Shown: positions 34,521-42,899 of the stretch, piece by piece
Position numbering within the stretch: position 1 is the first letter of the stretch
Layout of the letters: each line of letters begins with the position of its first letter
Assembly (NCBI RefSeq): GCF_000336715.1
Contig: NZ_AOMF01000155.1
Span: 133,269-197,268, forward strand
Direction: 5' to 3'
DNA: 64,000 nt
Origin: Halococcus thailandensis JCM 13552
GTDB lineage: Archaea > Halobacteriota > Halobacteria > Halobacteriales > Halococcaceae
Notes under the pieces: model-generated
Told to the model about the DNA's origin: nothing
What the model saw: the letters and a program-made list of their open reading frames with translations, nothing else
The model's database searches: none
Made by a program: the position numbers and the translations under genes

Positions 34521-34999
34521 AGCGGCATCGGGCCGCGCTCGCCCTCGCCGTCACCCTCCGTCCGGGCGCGCGCGATGAGATCGGCGACGGGCGGCAGATA
34601 GGAGTAGCCGGGAACGATCCCCTCGACGTACGTCCCTTCGGCGTACTCGACCAGCGCCTTCGCCGCCTCGGCCGCCCGGGCCCCGTCGCCGTGCGCGAGC
34701 AGCCACTCGACGCGCACCTCCCCGTTCCGGCGCTCGACGGTCGGTTCGGGAACCTCGACATCGCCGCGCGTCGCACCGCCGGCATCCTCCAGTCGGAGCG
34801 CGAGCGTCTCGAACCACCCATTCTCGAGGACGTCCTCGACCGGTTCCTCGGTGGCGGCGTCGAGCGTCGGCATCGTCACCCACACTCGGTACTCGTCGTC
34901 AGCGACGGCGACGCGGCCGTCGAACGGCGTGGTCGTGAGCGCGTACTCTCCTTCATCCGATTCGTAGGCGTCGTGGGCCGCGAACGCGTCGTCGGTCAT
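34517..34999 (-). CDS. Haloarchaeal conserved protein (DUF5813-like)
   Basis: 160 residues, soluble and acidic. 'AFAAHDAYESDEGEYALTTTPFDGRV' at the start and 'VEGIVPGYSYLPPVADLIARA' at the end are features I associate with the DUF5813 family, found only in haloarchaea. No known catalytic residues. The stop codon overlaps the convergent trkA stop (34517-34520). Function unknown; the family name is from memory of the pattern. Confidence 0.75.
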   Translation of the reverse strand: MTDDAFAAHDAYESDEGEYALTTTPFDGRVAVADDEYRVWVTMPTLDAATEEPVEDVLENGWFETLALRLEDAGGATRGDVEVPEPTVERRNGEVRVEWLLAHGDGARAAEAAKALVEYAEGTYVEGIVPGYSYLPPVADLIARARTEGDGEGERGPMPL

Positions 35000-35035
35000 G
35001 GTTGCGTTCGGGTGCTCGCGGGCAAAAGCGCGTCG

Positions 35036-35431
35036 TCAGCGGTCGTCGAGTATCGAGAGGACGGCGCTCGCGACGGCCTCGAAGTCGCTCATCGTCAGGC
35101 CGTCGGTGGTGACGAACACCCCGTTGCGATCGGTCGTGATGCGCAGGAGATCGCCGTTCTCGAACACCCTGATGGTGTGGCGATAGCCGCCGAGCTCGGA
35201 GCTCCGGTAGGCGTTGCGCGTGTTCTTGAAGTCGTGCCACTCGTGGCCGATGAAGCTCATCACGTCGGCGTCGCGTTCGAGGTCGCCACGGAGGTAGAGC
35301 TGGTCGTAGTCGGTGCGGGTGAAGTAGGTCACCGAGCGGAGCCGGTCGCCGGTCGCGGTCCGGGTGGCCGTCACGAGCTGATCGGCGACGTCGCCGGCGA
35401 GCAGTTCCGAGTTCATCACGCGACTGGTCAT
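35036..35431 (-). CDS. Haloarchaeal conserved protein, unknown function
   Basis: 131 residues, soluble. 'LRSVTYFTRTDYDQLYLRGDLE', 'FIGHEWHDFKNTRNAYRSSEL', 'HTIRVFENGDLLRITTDRNGVFVTTD' and a C-terminal helix. The strand pattern suggests an alpha/beta sensor-like fold, of a type found in several copies per haloarchaeal genome. No catalytic motif is evident. ATG 35431 is used; a second in-frame ATG five codons later is possible. It is the last gene before tRNA-Leu on this strand, with about 60 nt between. Confidence 0.75.
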   Translation of the reverse strand: MTSRVMNSELLAGDVADQLVTATRTATGDRLRSVTYFTRTDYDQLYLRGDLERDADVMSFIGHEWHDFKNTRNAYRSSELGGYRHTIRVFENGDLLRITTDRNGVFVTTDGLTMSDFEAVASAVLSILDDR

Positions 35432-35481
35432 GCGGAACCATGATAAACCCGTCGCCGGTGTGGTGGGCGATGGAGAGTCGA

Positions 35482-35492
35482 GGGGGGGGGGG
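35482..35492 (+). repeat. Homopolymer run of about eleven G
   Basis: About eleven G on the plus strand, 6 nt past the 3' end of tRNA-Leu on the minus strand (reads C11 there). It resembles the G9 run at 26954. Confidence 0.7.
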
Positions 35493-35497
35493 TGTGA

Positions 35498-35582
35498 TGC
35501 GAGGGATGCGATTTGAACGCATGAACTCCTGAGAGAGCGGGTCTTAAGCCCGCCGCCTTTGGCCAGACTCGGCCACCCTCGC
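35498..35582 (-). tRNA. tRNA-Leu (anticodon TAA)
   Basis: Minus-strand molecule of 85 nt. Acceptor GCGAGGG/CCCTCGC with discriminator A; D arm containing GGCCGAGTCTGGCC; anticodon stem GCGGG/CCCGC with loop CTTAAGA (anticodon TAA, codon TTA); a long variable arm (TCTCTCAGGAGTTC region) as in class II tRNAs; T arm ATGCG-TTCAAAT-CGCAT. No intron and no CCA encoded. Confidence 0.96.
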
Positions 35583-35622
35583 GCAGTTCAGCGTTCGCCC
35601 GCGTGCGAAAACCCGTTTCGAT

Positions 35623-35958
35623 TCACCAGTCGACCGAGAGCGTGCCGTCGCCGTCGGGATCGGGGGCGATCTCCTCGTTCGTCCGGCGGTCGACGACGTG
35701 GATCACGCCGCGATCCTTCTTCGCCGGACAGACCTCGGCCGCCTCGATGTTGTCGTCGAGCTCCGCTTCGGTGATGAAATACGATGCCGGCTCGGCGATC
35801 CCGCTCGTGATGTTCATCGACCAGTTGTCGGAGACCTCGGCGCATTTGCCCGCCGCGATGCACTTGTTCGCCTCGAAGACGATCTTGTAGGGTTTCTCCG
35901 ATATGGGTGGAGCGTCGCGCTCGCCGATGGTGCTCGGATCGACGGGATCGTCGGCCAT
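35623..35958 (-). CDS. Ferredoxin with three-cysteine (3Fe-4S-type) motif
   Basis: 111 residues. 'YKIVFEANKCIAAGKCAEV' and 'AEVCPAKKDRGVIHVV' give the pattern Cx5C...CP. Only three Cys ligands are present and the usual second Cys of a 4Fe-4S motif is Ala, as in the small ferredoxins that serve P450s. A cluster with a non-Cys ligand or a 3Fe-4S cluster is likely. The N-terminal 30 residues are disordered and acidic. Electron partners cannot be identified here; the two neighbouring genes are tRNA-Leu and a cyclophilin. Confidence 0.85.
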   Translation of the reverse strand: MADDPVDPSTIGERDAPPISEKPYKIVFEANKCIAAGKCAEVSDNWSMNITSGIAEPASYFITEAELDDNIEAAEVCPAKKDRGVIHVVDRRTNEEIAPDPDGDGTLSVDW

Positions 35959-35996
35959 AGTCGAACGAGACCCTCCCCGCGGTTTCGTCTGTCGGT

Positions 35997-36497
35997 TTAC
36001 TCGTGGATCTCGACCGATTCGAGGACGACCTCTTCTTGGGGCTGGTCGTTGGCGTCGGTCGGCACGGAGCCGATCTCCTCGACGACGTCCATCCCGTCCG
36101 TGACGTCGCCGAACACCGCGTGGCGGTCGTCGAGATGGGGCTGGGAATCGAGCGTGATGAAGAACTGCGAGCCGTTGGTGTCGGGGCCCGAGTTGGCCAT
36201 CGAGAGCGTTCCTGCGGAGTCGTGGCGCAGGTCGTCGTGGAACTCGTCGTCGAAGGTGTAGCCCGGGCCGCCGCGACCGCTCTCGTCGGGGTCGCCACCC
36301 TGGATCATGAACCCCTCGATGACGCGGTGGAAGGCCACGTCGTCGTAGAGCGGTTTCTCGACCGTCTCGCCGCCGTCTTCCCACTCCTGCTCGCCGGTCG
36401 CCAGCCCGACGAAGTTCTCGACCGTGCGCGGCGCGCGCTCGTCGTACAGTTCGACCTCGATGTCGCCGCGATTGGTGTGCAGCGTCGCGTCTGTCAT
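35997..36497 (-). CDS. ppiA: Peptidyl-prolyl cis-trans isomerase (cyclophilin)
   Basis: 166 residues. 'VAFHRVIEGFMIQGGDP' contains the catalytic Arg of cyclophilins (F-H-R-V-I..F-M-I-Q-G-G-D), followed by 'SMANSGPDTNGSQFFIT' and 'HLDDRHAVFGDV'. All active-site residues are recognisable. Cytoplasmic: no signal peptide. Acidic insertions (EQEWEDGGETVEK) are haloarchaeal adaptations. Confidence 0.94.
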   Translation of the reverse strand: MTDATLHTNRGDIEVELYDERAPRTVENFVGLATGEQEWEDGGETVEKPLYDDVAFHRVIEGFMIQGGDPDESGRGGPGYTFDDEFHDDLRHDSAGTLSMANSGPDTNGSQFFITLDSQPHLDDRHAVFGDVTDGMDVVEEIGSVPTDANDQPQEEVVLESVEIHE

Positions 36498-36544
36498 ATC
36501 CGCACGTCGACGGCGCGATGGAAAACCCTGCCGACTCCGACGGC

Positions 36545-37609
36545 TCAGAAGGCTCGAAGTTCGTCGAGCACCGCTTCGGCGCTGCCGTCGGCGATAGCCT
36601 CGCGTGCCATCGCGAGCCCCTCGTCGAGCGAGTCGCAGTCCTCGCGGGCGTAGATGCGGAACGCGCCGTTGAGCGCGATGGCGTCGGCGAACTGGTCCTC
36701 CCGATCGTCCGTGAGCACGGCTTCGGTGATCGCCGCCGAGTCCGTCGCCACGTCGTCGACTTCGAGGTCTTCCTCGGCGAAATCCATGCCGTACTCGTCG
36801 GTCTCGATCTCGAAATCGTCGAGTTCGTCGTCTTCACCCACGGCGACCGTCGTCGACCCGGGCCGGATGTCGTCGTACCCCTCCATCCCCTGAAACATCA
36901 CCACGCGGGGGATCCCGTAGCGCTCGCTCGCCGCGAACGTGTCGATGATCCGCTTCGCGTAGGGCAGGTGGTAGAAACTCCCGAGATGGACGTCGGCGTC
37001 GGCGGGGTTGGCGAGCGTCTCGATCGTGTTGACGAACGTCCGCACACCCATCGTGTCGCGGCGCTCTACGAGGTCGGCGACACCGGGGTTGAAGTTCGGC
37101 TGGTAGTAGAAGCCAAAGCCCGTCTCGTCGACCATGTCGGCGCTCTCGGCGGGTGCGAGATCGGTTTCGATGCTCAACTCGTCGAGAACGTGTTTGTAGG
37201 CGTCCTGTTTCTGCGTGGGGACGCGATCGCCGGAGTGTGTTACCACAGGCGTGCCGGCCGCCGCGGCGACGATGCCGGCACCGACCCCCAGTATCGCCGA
37301 GCGGCCCTTCCCGTCGTAGTTCGCCCCGCAGTCGACGGGATCGCAGTCGGGTGTGGCGAACTCCACCGACCGGTCGGCCATGGTGTCGATGTACGCCGCC
37401 AGCTCATCGGGCGTGTTGCGCTTCCAGCGGTTGGCGAGCCAGAACGCCCCGAGCGTCGTGTGATCGGGCTCGTCGTCCAGGATGCGCTCGAAGGCCTCGG
37501 TCGCCTGCGCGCGCGTCATGTCGTCGGCCGATTTGTGTCCCGAGCCGACGACCTCTGTCAGCAGCCGTTTGAGCGGCCACTCGCCGTGGTGTTCGGATGA
37601 CTGGGCCAT
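36545..37609 (-). CDS. TrpD-like glycosyltransferase-family-3 protein, divergent
   Basis: 354 residues. The helical N-terminal domain and the barrel with 'GAGIVAAAAGTPVVTHSGD' follow anthranilate phosphoribosyltransferase, but the defining motifs are altered: the PRPP loop GTGGD is replaced by DCGANYDGKGR, and KHGN-R by THSGDRVPTQKQDAY. 'FFYQPNFNPGVADLVERRDTMGVRTFVNTIETLANPA' corresponds to the R-x-x-L/G-x-R-T-xx-N-x-L-x-P motif. It therefore keeps the fold and part of the substrate pocket but probably not anthranilate chemistry. Related TrpD2/YbiB-type proteins bind nucleic acids or use unknown substrates. No trp genes are nearby. Confidence 0.75.
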   Translation of the reverse strand: MAQSSEHHGEWPLKRLLTEVVGSGHKSADDMTRAQATEAFERILDDEPDHTTLGAFWLANRWKRNTPDELAAYIDTMADRSVEFATPDCDPVDCGANYDGKGRSAILGVGAGIVAAAAGTPVVTHSGDRVPTQKQDAYKHVLDELSIETDLAPAESADMVDETGFGFYYQPNFNPGVADLVERRDTMGVRTFVNTIETLANPADADVHLGSFYHLPYAKRIIDTFAASERYGIPRVVMFQGMEGYDDIRPGSTTVAVGEDDELDDFEIETDEYGMDFAEEDLEVDDVATDSAAITEAVLTDDREDQFADAIALNGAFRIYAREDCDSLDEGLAMAREAIADGSAEAVLDELRAF

Positions 37610-37686
37610 GCGCCCGGTTGGAGCGGTCGGTGCAAAAGGCTCCCGTTCGCCGGCGTCGTCGATGGTCGATTCGATCCCGTGCCCGC

Positions 37687-39303
37687 TCAGTTGTCGGTGA
37701 GCAGCCGGCGCAGCACGTTGCCGTAGGCCGGGCGCGTGATCAGCACGCCGATCAGCACACCGACGATCGTGATGATGGCGAACCCGCGGAGGTCGCCGAG
37801 CGAGAGCAGTGCGAGCGGACTCATCGCGATCACCGTCGTCGCGGCGGCCGCGCCGATGACCCAGAACGCCCGCCGGAACCGACTCTTGAACACCCTCCCG
37901 GTGCTCACGTCGCTCTGGAGGATCTCGTCGGCGATGATCACCAGATCGTCGACCCCGGTCCCGATGACGGCGATGAAGCCGGCGATATGCGAGAGATCGA
38001 GCGGCAGCCCGATCGTGGCCGCGAAGCCGAGCAGGATGAACACCTCCGAGAGCCCCGTCAGCAGCATCGGCACCGCCACGCGCGGCTCACGATATCTGAC
38101 GAAGATCGCCACGCTGACCGCGAGCACCGCCACGAGCCCCGTGACGAGCGAGAGCCCCTTGAACCGCTGGGCGACGCTCGGCAGGATGTACTGGCTCGTT
38201 CCCTCTTTCAGATTGAGTGGCGCGGGCAGCGCACCCGCCTGGAGGTCGACCTGGAGCCCCTGAGCCTGTGAGGCGTTCTGTGCCGACGTCTGATAGACCG
38301 GGTCGTCGACGAACTCGCCGCTGGCGAAACTCCGTGCGAGATCGGGGTCGACGCCTGCCGAGTAGACGACTTCGCCGTCACGCACCGTCAGCAGGCAGTG
38401 GCCGCCACCGCCGCGACCGTAGCCACAGGTGCGGTTCGACGGGTCGTCGAAGCCGAACCGCTGCATCTTCTCGGTGAACGGCTTGGCCGCTTCCTCGGTG
38501 AGCGTCACCGGAACGACTGGTCGGCCGCTCTGATCCTGCTGAACGGGTCGCACGTCCTGGAACGACTGCTGACTCGGCAGCGCGGTCACGTTACAGGTGG
38601 TCGGGCCGGTCCCGTTCGCACTACCGTTGCCGCTGGCGTTCGTTCCGACAGGACCCTCGCAGTAGCTCGGCGTTCGATTGCCCTCGACGGTGAAGTACGC
38701 GATCGTCTTCACCTGACCCTGATCGGCGACCAGTTCTCTGAGCTCCGAGCGGTTCTGGTTCGGCACCTCGATGCTGACGTAGCGTTCGCCACCCGAGGAC
38801 ACCGTCTGAACGGAGCCGCCGGAGAGGCCGGATTCGCTGATCTTGTTGCTCAGCACTTCGACGGCCGTGTCGTAGGTCTCCTTGGTCAGACCGTCGCTGA
38901 CGTCGCTTCGCTGAATGTCGTAGCCGGCCGACTGGAGCGCGCTCGCGAACGCGCGCTGGGAGACGTTGCCCGAGTAGACCTCGACGGTGGCGCTGCCGTT
39001 GCCGGGGCGCACCCGCACGTCGGTCGTCGAGACGTTCAGTTCGCTCGCGACCTGTCCGGTGAGGTTGTTTCCTCCTCGGGGGCCGACGTCGACGCCCTCG
39101 GCGGTGAGGCCCGACAGCGGCGCGCGGATCTGCGAGCCGCCGGAGAGATCGAGCCCGTACTGGAGGTTCGTCGGCCCGGTCGTGACGTTGCCGTCGGTCG
39201 CGTTCGCCGCCACGCCACCGCCGAGGCCGGGCGCGAACAGCGCGACGGCGGCCGCGAGGACGAAGATCACGAGCAGGCCGATGCGCCAGTTCTCACGGAT
39301 CAT
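37687..39303 (-). CDS. secD: Protein translocase subunit SecD
   Basis: 538 residues. One N-terminal helix (about 9-28), a large extracytoplasmic domain (30-370; starts 'QYGLDLSGGSQIR', the conserved D1 motif), and five helices at the C-terminus with 'GFIAVIGTGVDDLVIIADEI' (the D5-like GTGVDxxxI motif) and 'FWVIGAAAATTVIAMSPLALL'. SecD uses the proton or ion gradient to help proteins leave the Sec channel. The ATG lies within an ATGA overlap with secF upstream, the usual haloarchaeal order. The Asn/Ser-rich linkers (NGSANGTGP) suit a high-salt exterior. Confidence 0.95.
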   Translation of the reverse strand: MIRENWRIGLLVIFVLAAAVALFAPGLGGGVAANATDGNVTTGPTNLQYGLDLSGGSQIRAPLSGLTAEGVDVGPRGGNNLTGQVASELNVSTTDVRVRPGNGSATVEVYSGNVSQRAFASALQSAGYDIQRSDVSDGLTKETYDTAVEVLSNKISESGLSGGSVQTVSSGGERYVSIEVPNQNRSELRELVADQGQVKTIAYFTVEGNRTPSYCEGPVGTNASGNGSANGTGPTTCNVTALPSQQSFQDVRPVQQDQSGRPVVPVTLTEEAAKPFTEKMQRFGFDDPSNRTCGYGRGGGGHCLLTVRDGEVVYSAGVDPDLARSFASGEFVDDPVYQTSAQNASQAQGLQVDLQAGALPAPLNLKEGTSQYILPSVAQRFKGLSLVTGLVAVLAVSVAIFVRYREPRVAVPMLLTGLSEVFILLGFAATIGLPLDLSHIAGFIAVIGTGVDDLVIIADEILQSDVSTGRVFKSRFRRAFWVIGAAAATTVIAMSPLALLSLGDLRGFAIITIVGVLIGVLITRPAYGNVLRRLLTDN

Positions 39304-40178
39304 CGCGCGATCCCCTCGAACTTGTACCAGCGAAGCAGACTCACGTTGAGCAGATAGGTGTTCATCAGATCGACGGCGAGCCCCATCACGAGCACGACCC
39401 CGACCTGCGAGAGGAGGGGGATGTTGAAGACGTACTTCGAGGCGACGACCGCCATCACCGCCATCGCCGACATGGAGGTGAGCGTCATCGTCACGCCCGT
39501 GCGTCGCGCGCGATAGGTGCTCTCGTAGAAATCACCGCGGCGCTTGAGCACGTGGTTGTTGAGCAGGATGTCGGAGTCGACGCTGTAACCGATCAGCATC
39601 AACAGCGCCGCCACCGTGCCCAGCGAGAGCTCGATCCCGAAGAGGTTCATCAGCGCGAGCGGCACGACGATATCGGAAAACGCCGAGAGGATGACGGCGA
39701 CCGAGGGGACGAGGCTTCGAAAGAGCACGAACACGAGCAGCGCCATGCCGACGAACGCCGCCGCCAGCCCCAGCACCCCGAGCTGCTGGACGTCGGAGCC
39801 GAAGCTCGCGGAGGTCTCCTGTACGGATTCGACGGTGTAGCCCGCGGACTCGGCGGCCGACGTGAGCGCGTCGGTGTCGGTCGACTGGGTGGTGACGATG
39901 AAGGTGTTGCCGCCCGCGGTCGGCGTGACGGTTGGCTGACCGTCGACGGCGGGGAGAGCGGCAAAACTGTCCTGAATCTGGGCCTGACCCGCTCCCGTCG
40001 TGACCTGGAGTTCGGTACCACCGGTGAACTCGATGCCGGGCGTCACCGGCGCGCCGGTCATGAGAAACCAGCCGCCGAGAACCGCGAGCGCGAGGACGAG
40101 CACCGCCAGCGGGATCGCGGCGAGCTGGCGGTCGGTATAGTCGGTGTAATCGACTGCCGGTACGTCGAGCGCAGCCAT
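39300..40178 (-). CDS. secF: Protein translocase subunit SecF
   Basis: 292 residues with six helices: one near 25-45, then five after residue 135. 'GIEFTGGTELQV' is the D1-like periplasmic motif and 'LMLIGYSVDSDILLNNHVLKRRG' contains the conserved GYSVxDxI-x-N-NR-like motif. It forms a complex with SecD and assists export. Its stop overlaps secD's start. A TATA-like GTTTATT is centred about 28 nt before the ATG on the minus strand (40203-40209), so the operon is probably leaderless. Confidence 0.95.
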   Translation of the reverse strand: MAALDVPAVDYTDYTDRQLAAIPLAVLVLALAVLGGWFLMTGAPVTPGIEFTGGTELQVTTGAGQAQIQDSFAALPAVDGQPTVTPTAGGNTFIVTTQSTDTDALTSAAESAGYTVESVQETSASFGSDVQQLGVLGLAAAFVGMALLVFVLFRSLVPSVAVILSAFSDIVVPLALMNLFGIELSLGTVAALLMLIGYSVDSDILLNNHVLKRRGDFYESTYRARRTGVTMTLTSMSAMAVMAVVASKYVFNIPLLSQVGVVLVMGLAVDLMNTYLLNVSLLRWYKFEGIAR

Positions 40179-40202
40179 GTCCTGCGGTCCGGAAGGCCCG
40201 CG

Positions 40203-40209
40203 AATAAAC
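40203..40209 (-). promoter_or_regulatory. TATA box for secF-secD
   Basis: GTTTATT on the minus strand, about 28 nt upstream of the secF ATG (40178), matches leaderless promoter spacing. Confidence 0.5.
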
Positions 40210-40229
40210 GTTTGTATGTTTCCGCCCGC

Positions 40230-41660
40230 TCACTCGCGCCGCGTCGCGACCAGCGCGGCCACGAGCAGCCCGACGATCGCGACGGCGATCCCGAAGCCGG
40301 GACCGCCCGAACTCGTCGTCTCCGTGTCGGTCTCGGCCCCGCCGAGTATCTCCCCTTTGCTCGTCGCGTTCGTCGTCTGCCCGTCGGTTGTACCCGCTGT
40401 CGTCGTCGCGGTCGCCGATGGTGTCGCCGTCTCGGTGGGTGGCGTTGTCGTCGGGGTTGCCGTCGGCGTCGCCGTCGCGGTTGGTGTGGGCGTCGCAGTC
40501 TGCGTCGGTGTTCGTTCGTCGGCGACGCCACCGAACCGCGCCGGATCGACCTGCTCGCCATCGAGATAGATCTCCGCGTCGCCGTCGATCTCGAGACCGG
40601 TGATCTCGCCCGTCACGAGATAGGCGTCGCCACCGCCGCCGAGCCGTCCGTCGACGCGCGCGTCACCGATCTCGTCGACGTCCGGGTCGACGGTGACGTG
40701 TCTGTCCGCGATCGGCGCACCGTGGCTCTCGCCGCTGCGCTCGACGGTTCCCTCGTAGCCGATCCGGTAGCTCACCTTGTCCTCCGGGCTGCCGCCGACG
40801 ATCGTCAGTGCGGAGGCATCGGACGATCCGTCGCTCGATCCGCCGCTCGTGTCGACGGTCAGCTCGTAGCCGGTGAAGCCGGTGACGCCGACGACGGAGC
40901 GTGCCGACGCGACGTGGACGTAGTACGTTCCGGACTCGGGGACGGTGAACTGCTGTTCCGAGGTCGTTTCGGTGGCGAAGGTGTTCGTGTGATTGCGCCC
41001 GCTCGTGGGATCGAGGCGGTTGCCGTCACCGTCGAAGAGGGAGACGGCGACGTTCTGGCCGTACTCGGCCCCAGGATCGGTTATCCGCGCGGTCGTGGTG
41101 ATCGTCTCGCCCGCACTCGCCTCGACCGCGAACACGTCCTCGCGCTGCTCGAACAGCGTCGCGTTGTAGGTCTTCCCCGGCTCAACGACCGTGGCTCCCT
41201 GCTCGCCGCGCTCGAACTCGTCCTGTGCGGCGGTCGCGACCGCCACCGAGTAGCGCGCCTCGAACTCGGTCTCGTGGGTGACTTCGAGGTAGTACGTCCC
41301 GTCTTCGGGGGCGACGGCACCGATGATGGCGGCGTCCTCGGTGCCGCCCGCCGTCCCGGTGCCGAGCTCGCCGTTCGGTCCGTGCAGCGTGACGGTCGGG
41401 TATTCGGCTCCGAAACCACCGGTCACCCTGATCGCCTCGCCGGCGTTCGCCTCGAACTCGTACCAGTCGTCGTCGGTGTCCTTCGTATCGGCTTCGACGA
41501 ACGTCCGCTCGGGGAGCTCCATCGCGTCCGCCCGCTCGTCGTTCGGTCCGGTCTCGTTCACCGTGGCGCTCTGGCTCGCGACCGTCGCCGAGAACGCACC
41601 CAGCGCGGACAGACAGACGACCGCGACGAGCAGCCACGCCAGCGTCCCTCGTCGATTCAT
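40230..41660 (-). CDS. Secreted PGF-CTERM-anchored protein with PPC-type domains
   Basis: 476 residues. A Sec signal (NRRGTLAWLLVAVVCLSALGAFSATVA) is followed by two pre-peptidase C-terminal (PPC) beta-sandwich domains, the first starting 'NETGPNDERADAMEL' with 'DDDWYEFEANAGEAIRVTG', the second 'EFERGEQGATVVEPGKTYNATLFEQRED'. After residue 395 comes a Thr/Pro-rich stalk, then GGPGFGIAVAIVGLLVAALV and ATRRE: a classic PGF-CTERM sorting signal processed by archaeosortase A and joined to a lipid. It is probably an S-layer-associated glycoprotein; NxS/T sites are frequent (for example NET, NAT, NHT). Partner or enzymatic role unknown. ATG 41660 gives the best signal peptide. The SecDF genes lie just beyond its stop. 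Confidence 0.88.
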   Translation of the reverse strand: MNRRGTLAWLLVAVVCLSALGAFSATVASQSATVNETGPNDERADAMELPERTFVEADTKDTDDDWYEFEANAGEAIRVTGGFGAEYPTVTLHGPNGELGTGTAGGTEDAAIIGAVAPEDGTYYLEVTHETEFEARYSVAVATAAQDEFERGEQGATVVEPGKTYNATLFEQREDVFAVEASAGETITTTARITDPGAEYGQNVAVSLFDGDGNRLDPTSGRNHTNTFATETTSEQQFTVPESGTYYVHVASARSVVGVTGFTGYELTVDTSGGSSDGSSDASALTIVGGSPEDKVSYRIGYEGTVERSGESHGAPIADRHVTVDPDVDEIGDARVDGRLGGGGDAYLVTGEITGLEIDGDAEIYLDGEQVDPARFGGVADERTPTQTATPTPTATATPTATPTTTPPTETATPSATATTTAGTTDGQTTNATSKGEILGGAETDTETTSSGGPGFGIAVAIVGLLVAALVATRRE

Positions 41661-41755
41661 CGTTTCCCGTCTCTCACACCGTGGAATAAGCTTTCTGTTG
41701 CTGGAATCCCTTCTTCTCCTCTTCATTTCCTCTCTTCCTCTCACTCTCCCCTCGC

Positions 41756-42223
41756 TCAGGGAAGATATCGAACCGCCACGACGCCCGCCTCGGCATCGGA
41801 ACGCACTTCGACCCGGTTCACGCCGAGTCGGGCCGCGCGCACGAGCGTCGCCTCGTCGTCGAGCACGTCGTCGACCGCCTCGGAGACGCGTTCTGCAGGC
41901 ACCGTGAGCACGTGGATCTCGCCGACACCGGCGCGCTCGCGGGTCGTCAGCTCGCCTGCTTCCTGTGCGTCCGCAAGTTCGTGCTCCTGACTCGTGGGTG
42001 GCTCCTCGCTGTGTTCGGTCGATAGCGGGCGCCGTGCATCCATCTCGATCAGTTCCCACGCGAGCTCCATCGGTCCGGCGGGCGCGATCGTCCCCTCGAT
42101 CGCGTCGTCCGCGTCGAGACCGGGGTTCGCCGCGAGCGTGTGGACCTGTCCGTCGGCCGTATCGTGCAACACCGCCGACTCGTCGTCGGCGTGCGTGACG
42201 AGAAACGTGCTCTCGGTCGGCAT
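41756..42223 (-). CDS. Haloarchaeal conserved protein (DUF5812-like)
   Basis: 155 residues. 'STFLVTHADDESAVLHDTADGQVHTL' and 'LDADDAIEGTIAPAGPMELAWELIEM' followed by an acidic linker and 'HVLTVPAERVSEAVDDVLDDEATLVRAARLGVNRVEVRSD' are the pattern of a family limited to haloarchaea. Soluble. No catalytic residue or zinc site. ATG 42223 is used; a GTG two codons upstream is possible. The family name is recalled from pattern, and the role is unknown. Confidence 0.75.
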   Translation of the reverse strand: MPTESTFLVTHADDESAVLHDTADGQVHTLAANPGLDADDAIEGTIAPAGPMELAWELIEMDARRPLSTEHSEEPPTSQEHELADAQEAGELTTRERAGVGEIHVLTVPAERVSEAVDDVLDDEATLVRAARLGVNRVEVRSDAEAGVVAVRYLP

Positions 42224-42273
42224 ACTCACTGTTCGAGCGCGATCCGATTGACCCTTTCAGTTCGGGGCGGCGG

Positions 42274-42825
42274 TCACCGCATGAGCCGATGGACCAGATA
42301 GATGCCGACGGCCGCACAGACCGGCGGGACCAGTCCCCAGAGCTGTGGGAGCGCGTAGAGGAACTCGACGACGCCCGCGAGCGACCCGCTGACCGCTTCC
42401 CGCTCACCGGCCGGGATCGTGATCACCAGGCCGATGTAGAGCGCGACGAAGAACAGGTAGCCAGCGACTGCGAGGCTCGTGTCGTAGCGCTTCCTGTCGC
42501 CGACGCGGCGATGGCGGCGCGCGACGAACAGGACCGGTGCGAGCAGCGGGCCGACGATGAACAGTCCGACGAGCACGAAAAACGCCCGTGAGAGCGTCAG
42601 CGACCCGCCGCCGGCGGTCGCCGTCCGCGAGACGAGCGTGACGAGCGAGAGCGTCATCAGGATCGCCACGAGCAGTGCCACGAGCCCGCCGACGACGACG
42701 TAGGATTTGAACAGCCACGACCGGCTCGATCCGAACGCGTACGGGATCGCACCGAACAGCCCCGAGTAGGCCTCCTCGTCCGGCCCGCTCGTCCCGCCCG
42801 GTTCCTCGACGTTCGCCTCACCCAT
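42274..42825 (-). CDS. Four-helix membrane protein, unknown function
   Basis: 183 residues. A short acidic cytoplasmic start, then about four helices ('SYVVVGGLVALLVAILMTLSLV', 'AFFVLVGLFIVGPLLAPVLFVA', 'LAVAGYLFFVALYIGLVIT', 'LPQLWGLVPPVCAAVGIYLV'), with a basic loop 'RRHRRVGDRKRYD' after helix 2. No catalytic motif. Many haloarchaea carry such a gene; I do not recognise a named family. A TATA-like GTTTAATC is centred near 42853, about 28 nt before the ATG. Divergent from pgi. Confidence 0.75.
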   Translation of the reverse strand: MGEANVEEPGGTSGPDEEAYSGLFGAIPYAFGSSRSWLFKSYVVVGGLVALLVAILMTLSLVTLVSRTATAGGGSLTLSRAFFVLVGLFIVGPLLAPVLFVARRHRRVGDRKRYDTSLAVAGYLFFVALYIGLVITIPAGEREAVSGSLAGVVEFLYALPQLWGLVPPVCAAVGIYLVHRLMR

Positions 42826-42899
42826 GCGTCGGGTCCGGGCGGCGGGCGATTAAACGCCGCGGTCGGCAACGATTTGGGGACGGCCCTGTCACGGCCGGT

